Below are positions 14,243 through 21,221 of a DNA stretch of 23,517 bases, piece after piece. The position numbers were made by a program, and so were the translations under genes. Location: the NCBI GenBank assembly GCA_035527455.1, contig DATLAN010000537.1, forward strand, positions 1 through 23,517, written 5' to 3'. This DNA comes from DATLAN01 sp035527455. Lineage in GTDB: Bacteria; Planctomycetota; Planctomycetia; Pirellulales; Thermoguttaceae. The notes beneath the pieces were generated by a model. That model was not told the DNA's origin and ran no database searches. It saw nothing but the letters and a program-made list of their open reading frames with translations. The stretch's first letter is position 1, and each line of letters starts with the position of its first letter.

Positions 14243-15211
14243 ATGCGTGTACACCTGCTAGTCCTGAATTTCAACGGGCGTCGGCTGTTGGCCGAGTGTC
14301 TGCCGTCGATGCTGCGCGCGGCCGAAACCTCGCAGCATACGTGCGACGTGGCCGTGATCGACAACGCGTCGACCGACGATTCGCTCCAACTCCTGGCGGA
14401 GCGTTTTCCCGAAGTCCGCGTCGTGCGGCGGCCGAACCGCGGGCTTTGCTCGTTCAACGACGTGGTGGCCGAGTTGGAGGGGCCGGTGGCCGTGCTGTTG
14501 AACAACGACATCTCGCTCCGGGCGGAGTGTATCGATCCGTGGGTGGCCCCGCTGGTGGAAGAATCGAGCTATTTCATGTCGGCCCCGCTCTGCTGGCGAA
14601 CCGACGGAACCACCTACGAAGGCTTCCGCACGGCGGTCCGATGGCGGTTCGGGCTGGTTCAGGCGACGGCCCTTTACCCGGGCCACGAGGAAGCAATCCA
14701 TCGGCCCGGCCTGACCGCATCGGCCGGGGCGGCGCTGGCGGTCGATTGCCGGAAGTTCGTCGAGTTGGGCGGCTTCGATCCGCTCTATCTGCCGGGCAGG
14801 CTGGAAGACCTGGACTTCGCCTTCCGCGGATATCAGGCCGGCTACCACGCCCGATACGTGCCCGAGGCGGTCGTCTACCATCGCGGAATGGCGACCTTCG
14901 GCAAGGTGTTCGGCGCGGCGGGCTGCGATCGGTTGGCGTTGCGCAATACGCTGTTGTTTCAATGGAAGAACCTGCGGCATCCCTGGCATTGGGCGCGGCA
15001 GCTTATCGGCCTGCCCATGCGATTGGCACAGGACGTTTGCCGGGCGCCCTGGGCAGAGCCACAGCGGCGATGGTTGTTCACCCGCGCGTTGTTCGGGGCG
15101 CTTGGGCGGATACGTCGCCAGTCGGCCGATCGTTTTCTCCCCAAGCGGTCCATCAGCAAGGAACGCGAGTTCTTTCACCGTTTTGATCCCCAGGCAATCA
15201 GTTCGGCCTGA
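14243..15211 (+). CDS. Glycosyltransferase family 2
   Basis: 322 residues from the ATG at 14243, where the GT-A fold begins at once (MRVHLLVLNFNGRRLLAECL). An upstream TTG at 14204 would add 13 residues without family character; no clear ribosome site is seen for either. Nucleotide-sugar motifs: DNASTDDS (40-47), the metal-binding region LLNNDIS (85-91), and the catalytic ED pair in LEDLDFAFRGYQAG (Glu188-Asp189), the usual rhamnosyl/galactosyl-type GT2 pattern. The C-terminus is basic and helical, probably membrane-associated (WARQLIGLPMRLAQDV). It is a cytoplasmic enzyme adding a sugar to a lipid- or glycan-linked acceptor; donor and acceptor are unknown. It is the first gene of the glycan locus; the next starts 26 bases later. 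Confidence 0.85.
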   Translation: MRVHLLVLNFNGRRLLAECLPSMLRAAETSQHTCDVAVIDNASTDDSLQLLAERFPEVRVVRRPNRGLCSFNDVVAELEGPVAVLLNNDISLRAECIDPWVAPLVEESSYFMSAPLCWRTDGTTYEGFRTAVRWRFGLVQATALYPGHEEAIHRPGLTASAGAALAVDCRKFVELGGFDPLYLPGRLEDLDFAFRGYQAGYHARYVPEAVVYHRGMATFGKVFGAAGCDRLALRNTLLFQWKNLRHPWHWARQLIGLPMRLAQDVCRAPWAEPQRRWLFTRALFGALGRIRRQSADRFLPKRSISKEREFFHRFDPQAISSA

Positions 15212-15225
15212 ATCGGGCCGACTTC

Positions 15226-15230
15226 AAGGA
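15226..15230 (+). promoter_or_regulatory. Ribosome site supporting a TTG start
   Basis: AAGGA, seven bases before the TTG at 15238 of the phosphatidyltransferase gene. Confidence 0.5.
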
Positions 15231-15237
15231 TGACGCA

Positions 15238-15921
15238 TTGAGCACGGACGCCGCCAATTACCCCGTTTCGCGCTGGTATTTGCGACCGGCGGCCGGCCGG
15301 TTGGCCGCGTGGTTGACCGCCACGCGGATCCGTCCGGTGCATCTTACCGCATGTGGGCTGTTGTCGGCCGCGGCCGCGGCGGTGGTGTTGATAGGACGGC
15401 CCGAGATGATGCCGCTGGCCGCCGTGTTCGTGCTGGGCTGGTGGTTCTTCGATCGGGCCGACGGACAACTCGCCCGGCGGCAGAACACGGTCTCGGCCTG
15501 GGGGGCCTGGCTCGACGGGAACGTCGACGAGCTGGCCGACGTCGGATTGCACGTGGCCGTCGGTTCCGTATTGGCCGTGCAAACCGCAGCCTCTTGGCCT
15601 TGGTGGCTGCTCGTTGCGTTCTTGGGCGGGAAGTACCTGTTCGTGCACGGCCTGACGACGGAAGAACACGCAAATGGAGAAGAGGAACCCGTACTTTGCG
15701 AACCGCACCCCCGTCCCCTCTTTCTCAGCGGCAAAGCGGCGGGTTGGCTGCGCCGCCTATATCACCTGCCGGGCAATGCCGACGTACGGGCGCATTTACT
15801 GGTGTTGGCGCTGGCGACCGGCTACCTGGCGGCCGAGTTGGCGTTGGTGGCGATCTACTACAACGTGCGTTGGCTCGTCCGCTACGTGCTGGTTGCCCGG
15901 CGTTTGGGAGGGACCCGATGA
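15238..15921 (+). CDS. CDP-alcohol phosphatidyltransferase family membrane enzyme
   Basis: 227 residues, probably from a TTG start at 15238. The family signature D-x2-DG-x2-AR-x8-G-x3-D-x3-D is complete: Asp72, Asp75-Gly76, Ala79-Arg80, Gly89, Asp93, Asp97. The chain is rich in membrane helices (about 33-52, 56-71, 105-130, 180-205). The enzymes move a phospho-alcohol from a CDP-activated donor to a hydroxyl acceptor, usually making phospholipids or phosphoinositides. A place inside a glycan operon, without an obvious phospholipid partner gene, suggests a polar phospho-alcohol or lipid headgroup in the surface polymer; that is inference. The loop at about 136-160 (TTEEHANGEEEPVLCEPHPRP) is polar and would be exposed. 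It overlaps the next gene by four bases (ATGA), so translation is coupled. Confidence 0.85.
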   Translation: MSTDAANYPVSRWYLRPAAGRLAAWLTATRIRPVHLTACGLLSAAAAAVVLIGRPEMMPLAAVFVLGWWFFDRADGQLARRQNTVSAWGAWLDGNVDELADVGLHVAVGSVLAVQTAASWPWWLLVAFLGGKYLFVHGLTTEEHANGEEEPVLCEPHPRPLFLSGKAAGWLRRLYHLPGNADVRAHLLVLALATGYLAAELALVAIYYNVRWLVRYVLVARRLGGTR

Positions 15922-16862
15922 ACGGCCGTCCCTCGATCACCGCGGCGATCATTGCACTCGACGAAGAGCGCAACCTGGCCGAGTTGCTGCCCCGGCTCGA
16001 TTGGGTCGACGAGATCGTGGTGATCGACGGCGGCTCGCGGGACGATACGGTTCGGGTCGCACGGTCTTACGGTTGTCGGGTGGAATCGAGGCGGCTGGAC
16101 ACGTTCGCCGAGCAACGGAACTTCGCGTTGCGACGGGCGCGCGGCGACTGGGTGTTCTCGATCGACGCGGACGAAGGGCCCACGCCCCGCCTGGCGGCCG
16201 AGATCCGCCGCCGCATCGCGTCCGATCGCGTGAATGCCTATCGCGTGCCCATCCGCAGCACGATCTTCGGCCGGCCGTTGCGACGCAGCGGTACGCAGGA
16301 CGACTGCCCGGTGCGGCTGTTCCGCCGAGAGGCCGCTCGCTGGGTCGGCGACGTCCACGAGGTTCTGCAGGTCCGCGGGCGGATCGGCCGGCTGGAGAAC
16401 CGGCTTCTGCATCGGACGTTGCCCGACCTGGAGAGCTTCCTGGCGAAGATGCACCGCTACACGGTTTTGGAAGCGAACGCCCGAGCGGCGATGGGCAGGC
16501 CGCCGCGTTGGCGCGACCGCTGGCTGGCCCCGCCGCGGGAAATCTTCCGGCGGCTGGTCTGGAAACAGGGTTTTTTCGACGGCCCGGCCGGCTGGGCGTT
16601 TTGTCTGCTGAGCGGCCTGTCGGAGTGGGTTTTGGCGGGAGAGCATCGGCGCGTTTGGAGCGAGGCGTTCGCAGGCGCGATTGCGAGCGAACGTGAGCGG
16701 CAATCCGCATGTCTGAAAAGGATCGGGACCGAGGAAACGCCCAGGGGTTGCACCCCCTGGGGTCGAGAGGCGAATCGGCCGGAGACCCCGGGGAGTGCAA
16801 TCCCCGGGCGTTGCAGGCAAGTGATGGAGCGTTCGCAATTCGAATCGGCGGAACACTCGTGA
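15918..16862 (+). CDS. Glycosyltransferase family 2, WaaE-like, with a repeat-derived C-terminus
   Basis: 314 residues. ATG 15918 overlaps the stop of the previous gene. Motifs: ITAAIIALDEERNLAELLPR, WVDEIVVIDGGSRDDT (37-43), FAEQRNFALRRARGDWVFSIDADE (DAD 83-85). This is the WaaE/KdtX pattern, LPS inner-core glucosyltransferase type. A middle region with FLAKMHRYTVLEANARA and a hydrophobic C-terminal helix (about 218-240, FFDGPAGWAFCLLSGLSEWVL) are also typical, suggesting membrane attachment. Normal homologues end at about 250-270 residues. Here residues about 273-298 are encoded by two palindromic repeats (16735-16815), giving ETPRGCTPWG and RPETPGSAIPGRC, so the tail is probably an insertion read in frame rather than ancestral. 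The fold should be intact because the tail follows the catalytic part. The role in this glycan locus is inferred from the motifs. Confidence 0.85.
   Translation: MNGRPSITAAIIALDEERNLAELLPRLDWVDEIVVIDGGSRDDTVRVARSYGCRVESRRLDTFAEQRNFALRRARGDWVFSIDADEGPTPRLAAEIRRRIASDRVNAYRVPIRSTIFGRPLRRSGTQDDCPVRLFRREAARWVGDVHEVLQVRGRIGRLENRLLHRTLPDLESFLAKMHRYTVLEANARAAMGRPPRWRDRWLAPPREIFRRLVWKQGFFDGPAGWAFCLLSGLSEWVLAGEHRRVWSEAFAGAIASERERQSACLKRIGTEETPRGCTPWGREANRPETPGSAIPGRCRQVMERSQFESAEHS
16735..16815. repeat. Inverted pair of a second palindromic repeat family
   Basis: Hairpin A: stem 16740-16747 with 16754-16761, loop TTGCAC. Hairpin B: stem 16787-16794 with 16801-16808, loop GTGCAA, which is the reverse complement of loop A. 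Reversed, B aligns with A over about 30 bases including flanks (ACGCCC before, GGGGTC after) with few differences. They are two diverged copies of one element in opposite orientation, inside the 3' end of the WaaE-like gene. Confidence 0.85.
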
Positions 16863-16923
16863 TTTGCAATCAGCACAACACTTTCGTCGACCGCCGCACA
16901 AACTGACGTATGTCAATATCATT

Positions 16924-18372
16924 ATGGACACTCAACACCCCCTACTGCCGCTGATCCTCGATGACGTCCCGCCGGGGCTTGTTCGGGCGCTGGCGCAGGA
17001 GGGTGTGCCGTTTCGCAAGCGCACAACGGCCGACTCGGAAGGCCGGTTCGTGCTGTTCGATTCCCGCAGGGGCCCCTGTCGCTCGCTCAGTCGCGGTCAG
17101 GTGGCGATCGACGTCGATGCACTCCGCGACGGTTCACGGCCCGACCCCATGGAAGCCCTGATGGACGAGCGATCGGCGCGCCACCAGTGGCAAATTGCCG
17201 GGCTGAGGGTTTCCGAGGAGATCGCCACGGTCGACCGCCGGGAATTGCGGCGGCAGATCCTCGGGCGGCTCCGCGAGCGGCTCGAGGAAGTCGGCGGGAT
17301 CTGGCTCTGCGTGGGGGCTTTTCCCTTTCCCTATCGAAGCGCCGTGAATTTCCGCATCGATTACGATCAATACGACGCAGAGGATTTCGACGCCACCTTG
17401 GACGCCGTCGCGGGAGAGGAATCGGCCACGAGCCATTTCGTCAACGCGGCCGCTTATCTGGGACACGACGCGGCGCTGGGCCGGCTCCGCGGACTCGACG
17501 TCGGCTCGCACGGCTTTCGGCATCACACCTACGCGACCGAGACCGAGAATCTCGACAACGTCCGCCGCGGGATCAAGACGCTCGAAGCGTTGGGATTCGA
17601 GCCGTCCGGGTTCGCCGCGCCGGGGGGCCGATTCAATCGCGCGTTGCTGGCGGCGCTGGAGGCATTGGGAGTCGGTCACAGTTCCGAGTTCGGCCTGGCC
17701 TACGACGACCTGCCGTTTTTCCCCCACGGCAGCAACGTCCTGCAAATCCCCATCCATCCGGTCAGCTTGGGCATCTTCCTGGAAACCGTGCCCGCCGAAG
17801 GATCACAACATGCGGCGATCCAACAGGCCGTCCGGGCGGCGATCGACCACTTTCGGCAGACCGCGCGGAGCAAGTATCGCGCGGGCGAGCCGGTCTTTTT
17901 CTACGGGCATCCGACCGGCCGGCTGGGACGCTATCCGCAGGTGCTGCGGGCGTTCTTCGACACGGCCAACGAGTTCGGCGCGGCCTGGAAGACCACGCTC
18001 AGCGAGTTTGCCCGATGGTGGCGGACTCGGGCGAGCGTGCGGTTGAGCGTCTGTCGGCAAGGCGAGCAGTTCGCGGTCACGGTGGCCGAGAAGCCGAACG
18101 AGTACCGCGTGGCGATCGAATACTGGCACGGCCGGCACGTTGCCCGCATGCCGCTGGTCGGCCCGGTGGTACGGTTTTCGCCGTCGGCGTTGGCCTACGA
18201 GAACCGGGGCGTTCGGCCCGACGTTCAGCCGGTGCGTATCGATCCGGCGGAAGGACTCCGCGGCCGGATTCGGCGATGGATCGATTGGGAACGAGAAACC
18301 CCCATCGAGGAGATTGGAAAGGGCTCTTGGCGCAACTGGGCCAAGCGTGCCCTGCGACGATTGCGCCCTTAG
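16924..18372 (+). CDS. Polysaccharide deacetylase family protein (NodB-like)
   Basis: 482 residues from the ATG at 16924; a TTG at 16864 in the same frame would add 20 residues and is not supported by a ribosome site. Residues about 1-125 are an uncharacterised N-terminal part. The catalytic domain, about 126-350: NFRIDYDQYD (Asp146 or Asp148 in the place of the usual T-F-D-D), SHFVNAAAYLGHD, then DVGSHGFRHHTYATE with His196 and His200/His201 as metal ligands, and FAAPGGRFNRALLAALEALG. The family removes N- or O-acetyl groups from GlcNAc-containing polymers. No signal peptide, so it would act in the cytoplasm or on a lipid-linked intermediate. The C-terminal 130 residues are a beta-rich region and a basic tail. 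The next gene begins 21 bases later. Confidence 0.8.
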   Translation: MDTQHPLLPLILDDVPPGLVRALAQEGVPFRKRTTADSEGRFVLFDSRRGPCRSLSRGQVAIDVDALRDGSRPDPMEALMDERSARHQWQIAGLRVSEEIATVDRRELRRQILGRLRERLEEVGGIWLCVGAFPFPYRSAVNFRIDYDQYDAEDFDATLDAVAGEESATSHFVNAAAYLGHDAALGRLRGLDVGSHGFRHHTYATETENLDNVRRGIKTLEALGFEPSGFAAPGGRFNRALLAALEALGVGHSSEFGLAYDDLPFFPHGSNVLQIPIHPVSLGIFLETVPAEGSQHAAIQQAVRAAIDHFRQTARSKYRAGEPVFFYGHPTGRLGRYPQVLRAFFDTANEFGAAWKTTLSEFARWWRTRASVRLSVCRQGEQFAVTVAEKPNEYRVAIEYWHGRHVARMPLVGPVVRFSPSALAYENRGVRPDVQPVRIDPAEGLRGRIRRWIDWERETPIEEIGKGSWRNWAKRALRRLRP

Positions 18373-18393
18373 CCGCTTGCGGATTGGCAGCCC

Positions 18394-19530
18394 ATGACCG
18401 AGATCCACTCGAAGCATACCGAACGAACCGAACGCGGCGCGTTGCCCTGCCCGCGGCGTCCGTCTTCCCGTTCGATCGCCGTATTGCTGGCCGGCAAGCT
18501 CACCGCGATGGAAGCGCCCGGCGGCGGCGAGATCCAGATGTTGGCGCTGGCCCGGATGTTGCCGTCGTCGTCGGTCGAGGCGCGGTTGTGGCGCCCGTGG
18601 GAAGAAACGCTCGCCGGCGCCGACTGCCTGCACCTTTTCGGCAGCCTGCCGGAGCACTTGCCGGTGGTCGAGGCCGCCCGGCGAAGGAACGTGCCGGTGG
18701 TGCTCTCGACGATCACCTGGTTCGATTTGGCCAACTGTCTGCGCGAGCCGGGACCGATACTCAGGCGGTTGGCGGCCTGCACGAAATTCCTCATCCGGGC
18801 GGCCTGTCCGCAATTGCCCTCGTGGCGGCGGCGGCTTTATCACGCGGCCGATCTTCTGCTGCCGAACTCCAATGCCGAGGCGCAACAGCTCGTGCGCTAC
18901 TTCGGCGTTCCGCTGGAGCGGATCCAGATCGTGCAGAACGGGGCCGACTGTCGGTTCGCCCGGGCCGACGCCGAGCCCTTCGCCCGACGCGTCGGCACGC
19001 GCGATTTCGTGCTCTATCCCGGACGGATCGAGCCCCGCAAGAACCAGCTCGGTTTCCTAAAGGCCATGCGCGGCGCCGGCGTGCCGATCGTCATCCTCGG
19101 CGACGCGGTGCCGGGCTACGGGTGGTATCTGGCCAAATGCCGCGAAGTGGCCGACCATCACGTGCGCTTCGTGCCTCGCATCGATCACGACGATCCCCTG
19201 ATGGCCAGCGCGTACGCCGCCTGTGGCTGTCTGGCGTTGGCCAGTTGGTTCGAGACGCCGGGGCTGGTCGCGCTGGAGGCCGGCATGTCCGGCACGCCGC
19301 TGGTCCTGCCCGAGGGCGGCTCGGCGGGTGAGTACTTCGGACCGCTGGCCGCGTACGTCAAACCGAACGACCCATCGGGCATCCGCCGCGCCGTTCTGGC
19401 CGCGCTTGCCCGGGGACGTAGCGAGCAACTCGCCCGAATCGTCCGCGAGAACTACTCCTGGCAGGCCGCCGCCCAAGTCACGCGAGAGGCCTATGAAAAG
19501 GTCATCCGAAACCGAAACGCGACCGTTTAG
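18394..19530 (+). CDS. Glycosyltransferase family 4
   Basis: 378 residues. GT-B fold: an N-terminal domain with EIQMLALARMLPSS, DCLHLFGSLPEHLPVV and DLLLPNSNAEAQQLVRYFGVP, then a donor domain with VQNGAD, FVLYPGRIEPRKNQLGFLKAM and the E-x7-E motif (Glu287 to Glu295, FETPGLVALEAG), followed by LPEGGSAGEYFG. This is a standard retaining GT4 of surface-polysaccharide loci. The first 28 residues are polar and Arg/Pro-rich. The gene ends with Thr-Val and the stop TAG; those last bases belong to a dispersed 26-base repeat at 19524-19549, so the natural C-terminus may have been shortened or replaced. Sugar specificity cannot be read from the sequence. Confidence 0.9.
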   Translation: MTEIHSKHTERTERGALPCPRRPSSRSIAVLLAGKLTAMEAPGGGEIQMLALARMLPSSSVEARLWRPWEETLAGADCLHLFGSLPEHLPVVEAARRRNVPVVLSTITWFDLANCLREPGPILRRLAACTKFLIRAACPQLPSWRRRLYHAADLLLPNSNAEAQQLVRYFGVPLERIQIVQNGADCRFARADAEPFARRVGTRDFVLYPGRIEPRKNQLGFLKAMRGAGVPIVILGDAVPGYGWYLAKCREVADHHVRFVPRIDHDDPLMASAYAACGCLALASWFETPGLVALEAGMSGTPLVLPEGGSAGEYFGPLAAYVKPNDPSGIRRAVLAALARGRSEQLARIVRENYSWQAAAQVTREAYEKVIRNRNATV

Positions 19531-19549
19531 CGGGCGGGCTTGCCCGCCG
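19524..19549. repeat. 26-base dispersed palindromic repeat, copy 3 (at a stop codon)
   Basis: Identical to 14039-14064. The stop codon TAG of the GT4 gene at 19528-19530 lies inside it. The GT9 gene starts nine bases after its end. Confidence 0.9.
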
Positions 19550-19558
19550 CGTTGTCGT

Positions 19559-20803
19559 ATGCCACGGCTGCGAAAGCAGCCGCTGGGGCGATACCGCTAC
19601 GTCCGCCTGCGTTGGCGGGTGGCCTTTGCGGTCATCGACTTCGTCGGATCGGCCGTCTTCGCGTTGGCAGCGGCGGTCAGGCGCTTGCTGGGCGGGCGAG
19701 AACGGGCCACGCGACGAGATCCAAGAACCATTCTCCTGGTGCAGCTCGACCACCTGGGCGATTCGATCATCACCACGTCGATCCTGCCGGCCTTGCGCAG
19801 CCGTTATCCCGAGGCCTCGATCGAGGTGTTGGCCGGGGCGTGGAACCGGGAAGTGTTCGAGGCGTGCCCGGAAGTGGATCGGGTGTACGTCTCGCAAGTC
19901 AACCGGTTCGCGCGAGGAGGTCTGAGGCGGATCGCCTGGATCCCGGCGACGTTCTGGTGGGGGCTGCGGCTGCGACTGCGGCGCAAGGTGGATCTGGGGA
20001 TCGACGTCCGGGGCGAATTTCCGCTGGCACTGATCCTGTGGCTTTGCGGGGCGCGGCGTCGCGTCGGCTGGGACTGCGGCGGTGGCGGATTCCTGCTGAC
20101 CGACCGAGCGGATTTCGTGCGGGGCCGGCCCGAGGTCCTCTCGCGCTGGGCCCTGCTGGAGCAGTTGGGCATTCGGCGGCCGGAAGAGTTTGACGCCTGG
20201 CAGCCGAGGTTTCCGCGTCGGCTCCCAGAAACAGCCGCAAGAAGCCGTGCCGGGGTGCCGCTCGTCGTGTTGCACGTGGGCGCCGGGACCGAAGCCAAGC
20301 AGTGGCCGGCATCGCATTGGCGGGAACTCCTGGGACGGATTCTCGTCGGCCGCGATGCCCGGGTCGTGTTGGTCGGCGGCAAAAAGGATCGAAGCATCGC
20401 CCGGCGGATCCTCGGCGGCCGGCGGTGGCCCGGCGTGGTCGATCAAACCGGCCGGCTCTCGATCGCCGAGCTGGCCGGGCTGTTGGAGCGGGCCGACGTG
20501 CTGGTCGGCGCGGACTCCGGCCCGGCCCACCTGGCCGCCGCGGTGGATACGCCGGTGGTCGTCCTGTTCAGCGGCACCAACGATCCGCGTCAGTGGCAGC
20601 CCTGCGGCCGGCAAGTCGTGGTCGTCCGCCACGAGGTCGACTGCTCGCCCTGTCATCGCGAGCGGTGCCCGGTGTCCGGCCATCCGTGCATGAGCCGTCT
20701 CGATCCCGAGCGGGTGGCGGCCGAGGTGGAGAGAGTTTTGCGTAGCAATTCCTGCGCGCGTGCGCGCATGTTTGACGCAACAAGTCGTGAAAACACCGTT
20801 TAG
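19559..20803 (+). CDS. Glycosyltransferase family 9 (heptosyltransferase-like)
   Basis: 414 residues from the ATG at 19559. An in-frame ATG at 19493 would translate through the repeat (giving FSGRACPP) and overlap the GT4 gene, so I reject it. Residues about 14-45 are basic then hydrophobic (VAFAVIDFVGSAVFALAAAV), perhaps a membrane anchor. GT9 motifs: ILLVQLDHLGDSIITTSILPALRSRYP (canonical R-x-GD is HLGD here), VLHVGAGTEAKQWPASHW, VLVGADSGPAHLAAAVDTPVVVLFSGTNDPRQWQP and a Cys-containing C-terminal segment (CSPCHRERCPVSGHPCM). GT9 enzymes move ADP-heptose or similar to LPS core. Near the end, SCARARMFDATSREN precedes Thr-Val-stop, again supplied by a dispersed repeat (20797-20822). Confidence 0.88.
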   Translation: MPRLRKQPLGRYRYVRLRWRVAFAVIDFVGSAVFALAAAVRRLLGGRERATRRDPRTILLVQLDHLGDSIITTSILPALRSRYPEASIEVLAGAWNREVFEACPEVDRVYVSQVNRFARGGLRRIAWIPATFWWGLRLRLRRKVDLGIDVRGEFPLALILWLCGARRRVGWDCGGGGFLLTDRADFVRGRPEVLSRWALLEQLGIRRPEEFDAWQPRFPRRLPETAARSRAGVPLVVLHVGAGTEAKQWPASHWRELLGRILVGRDARVVLVGGKKDRSIARRILGGRRWPGVVDQTGRLSIAELAGLLERADVLVGADSGPAHLAAAVDTPVVVLFSGTNDPRQWQPCGRQVVVVRHEVDCSPCHRERCPVSGHPCMSRLDPERVAAEVERVLRSNSCARARMFDATSRENTV

Positions 20804-20822
20804 CGGGCGGGCTTGCCCGCCG
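20797..20822. repeat. 26-base dispersed palindromic repeat, copy 4 (at a stop codon)
   Basis: Identical to 14039-14064 and 19524-19549. The stop codon of the GT9 gene (20801-20803) lies inside it. Both affected genes end with ACC-GTT-TAG (Thr-Val-stop). Confidence 0.9.
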
Positions 20823-20874
20823 TTTGGTTCCGGCCGTCGGCCGCGTTGGGTTCTCGAGGTTCTCGGGAGGCGAC

Positions 20875-20896
20875 CCCGCCGAACGCAGTCGGCGGG
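20875..20896. repeat. Inverted repeat CCCGCCGA / TCGGCGGG
   Basis: 8-base perfect arms around a 6-base loop (ACGCAG), in the gap between the GT9 gene and a small open frame. No T-run follows. It may be a further dispersed palindrome or a transcript hairpin. Confidence 0.5.
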
Positions 20897-20966
20897 CGTT
20901 GGGACGGATCGAGGAAGTGAGCATGTTGTCTGTTCGAAGTAGTCCGCGTCGGAAAGGAATCCGGAC

Positions 20967-21176
20967 ATGATTGCCCCCATTCGTGAAACGCAGCGAGTTC
21001 GCCGGACGCCGACGTTGCGTCGCGCCCATCGCTTACTGGTTTCGACCCTATTGCCGAAATCATCGCACGCCGCCGACAAGGCCCCACCCATACCCCGATG
21101 GCAAGCCTGGCTATTCACCCTCTGGGTCGCAGCCGTCTCAGCCACCTACCTCGCCCACATGCTCCGCCTCTTCTAA
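20967..21176 (+). CDS. Possible small membrane protein, 69 residues
   Basis: The start has AAAGGA about seven bases upstream. Residues 1-42 are basic, Arg/Pro-rich; residues about 44-66 (RWQAWLFTLWVAAVSATYLAHML) form one membrane helix with a short tail. No family is recognised. It lies in the gap between the GT9 and the GT-C genes in the same orientation, and its codon pattern could also be chance. If real, it may be a small subunit for the membrane glycosyltransferase. Confidence 0.4.
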   Translation: MIAPIRETQRVRRTPTLRRAHRLLVSTLLPKSSHAADKAPPIPRWQAWLFTLWVAAVSATYLAHMLRLF

Positions 21177-21221
21177 ACACCACGAATCAACCACAACCCA
21201 CTACCCACCTCCCACCTCCCC

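Noticed and set aside
19502..21145. 547-residue minus-strand open frame opposite the GT9 gene
   Set aside because: GT9 motifs are on the plus strand; the minus frame is Pro/Arg/Gln-rich without motifs.
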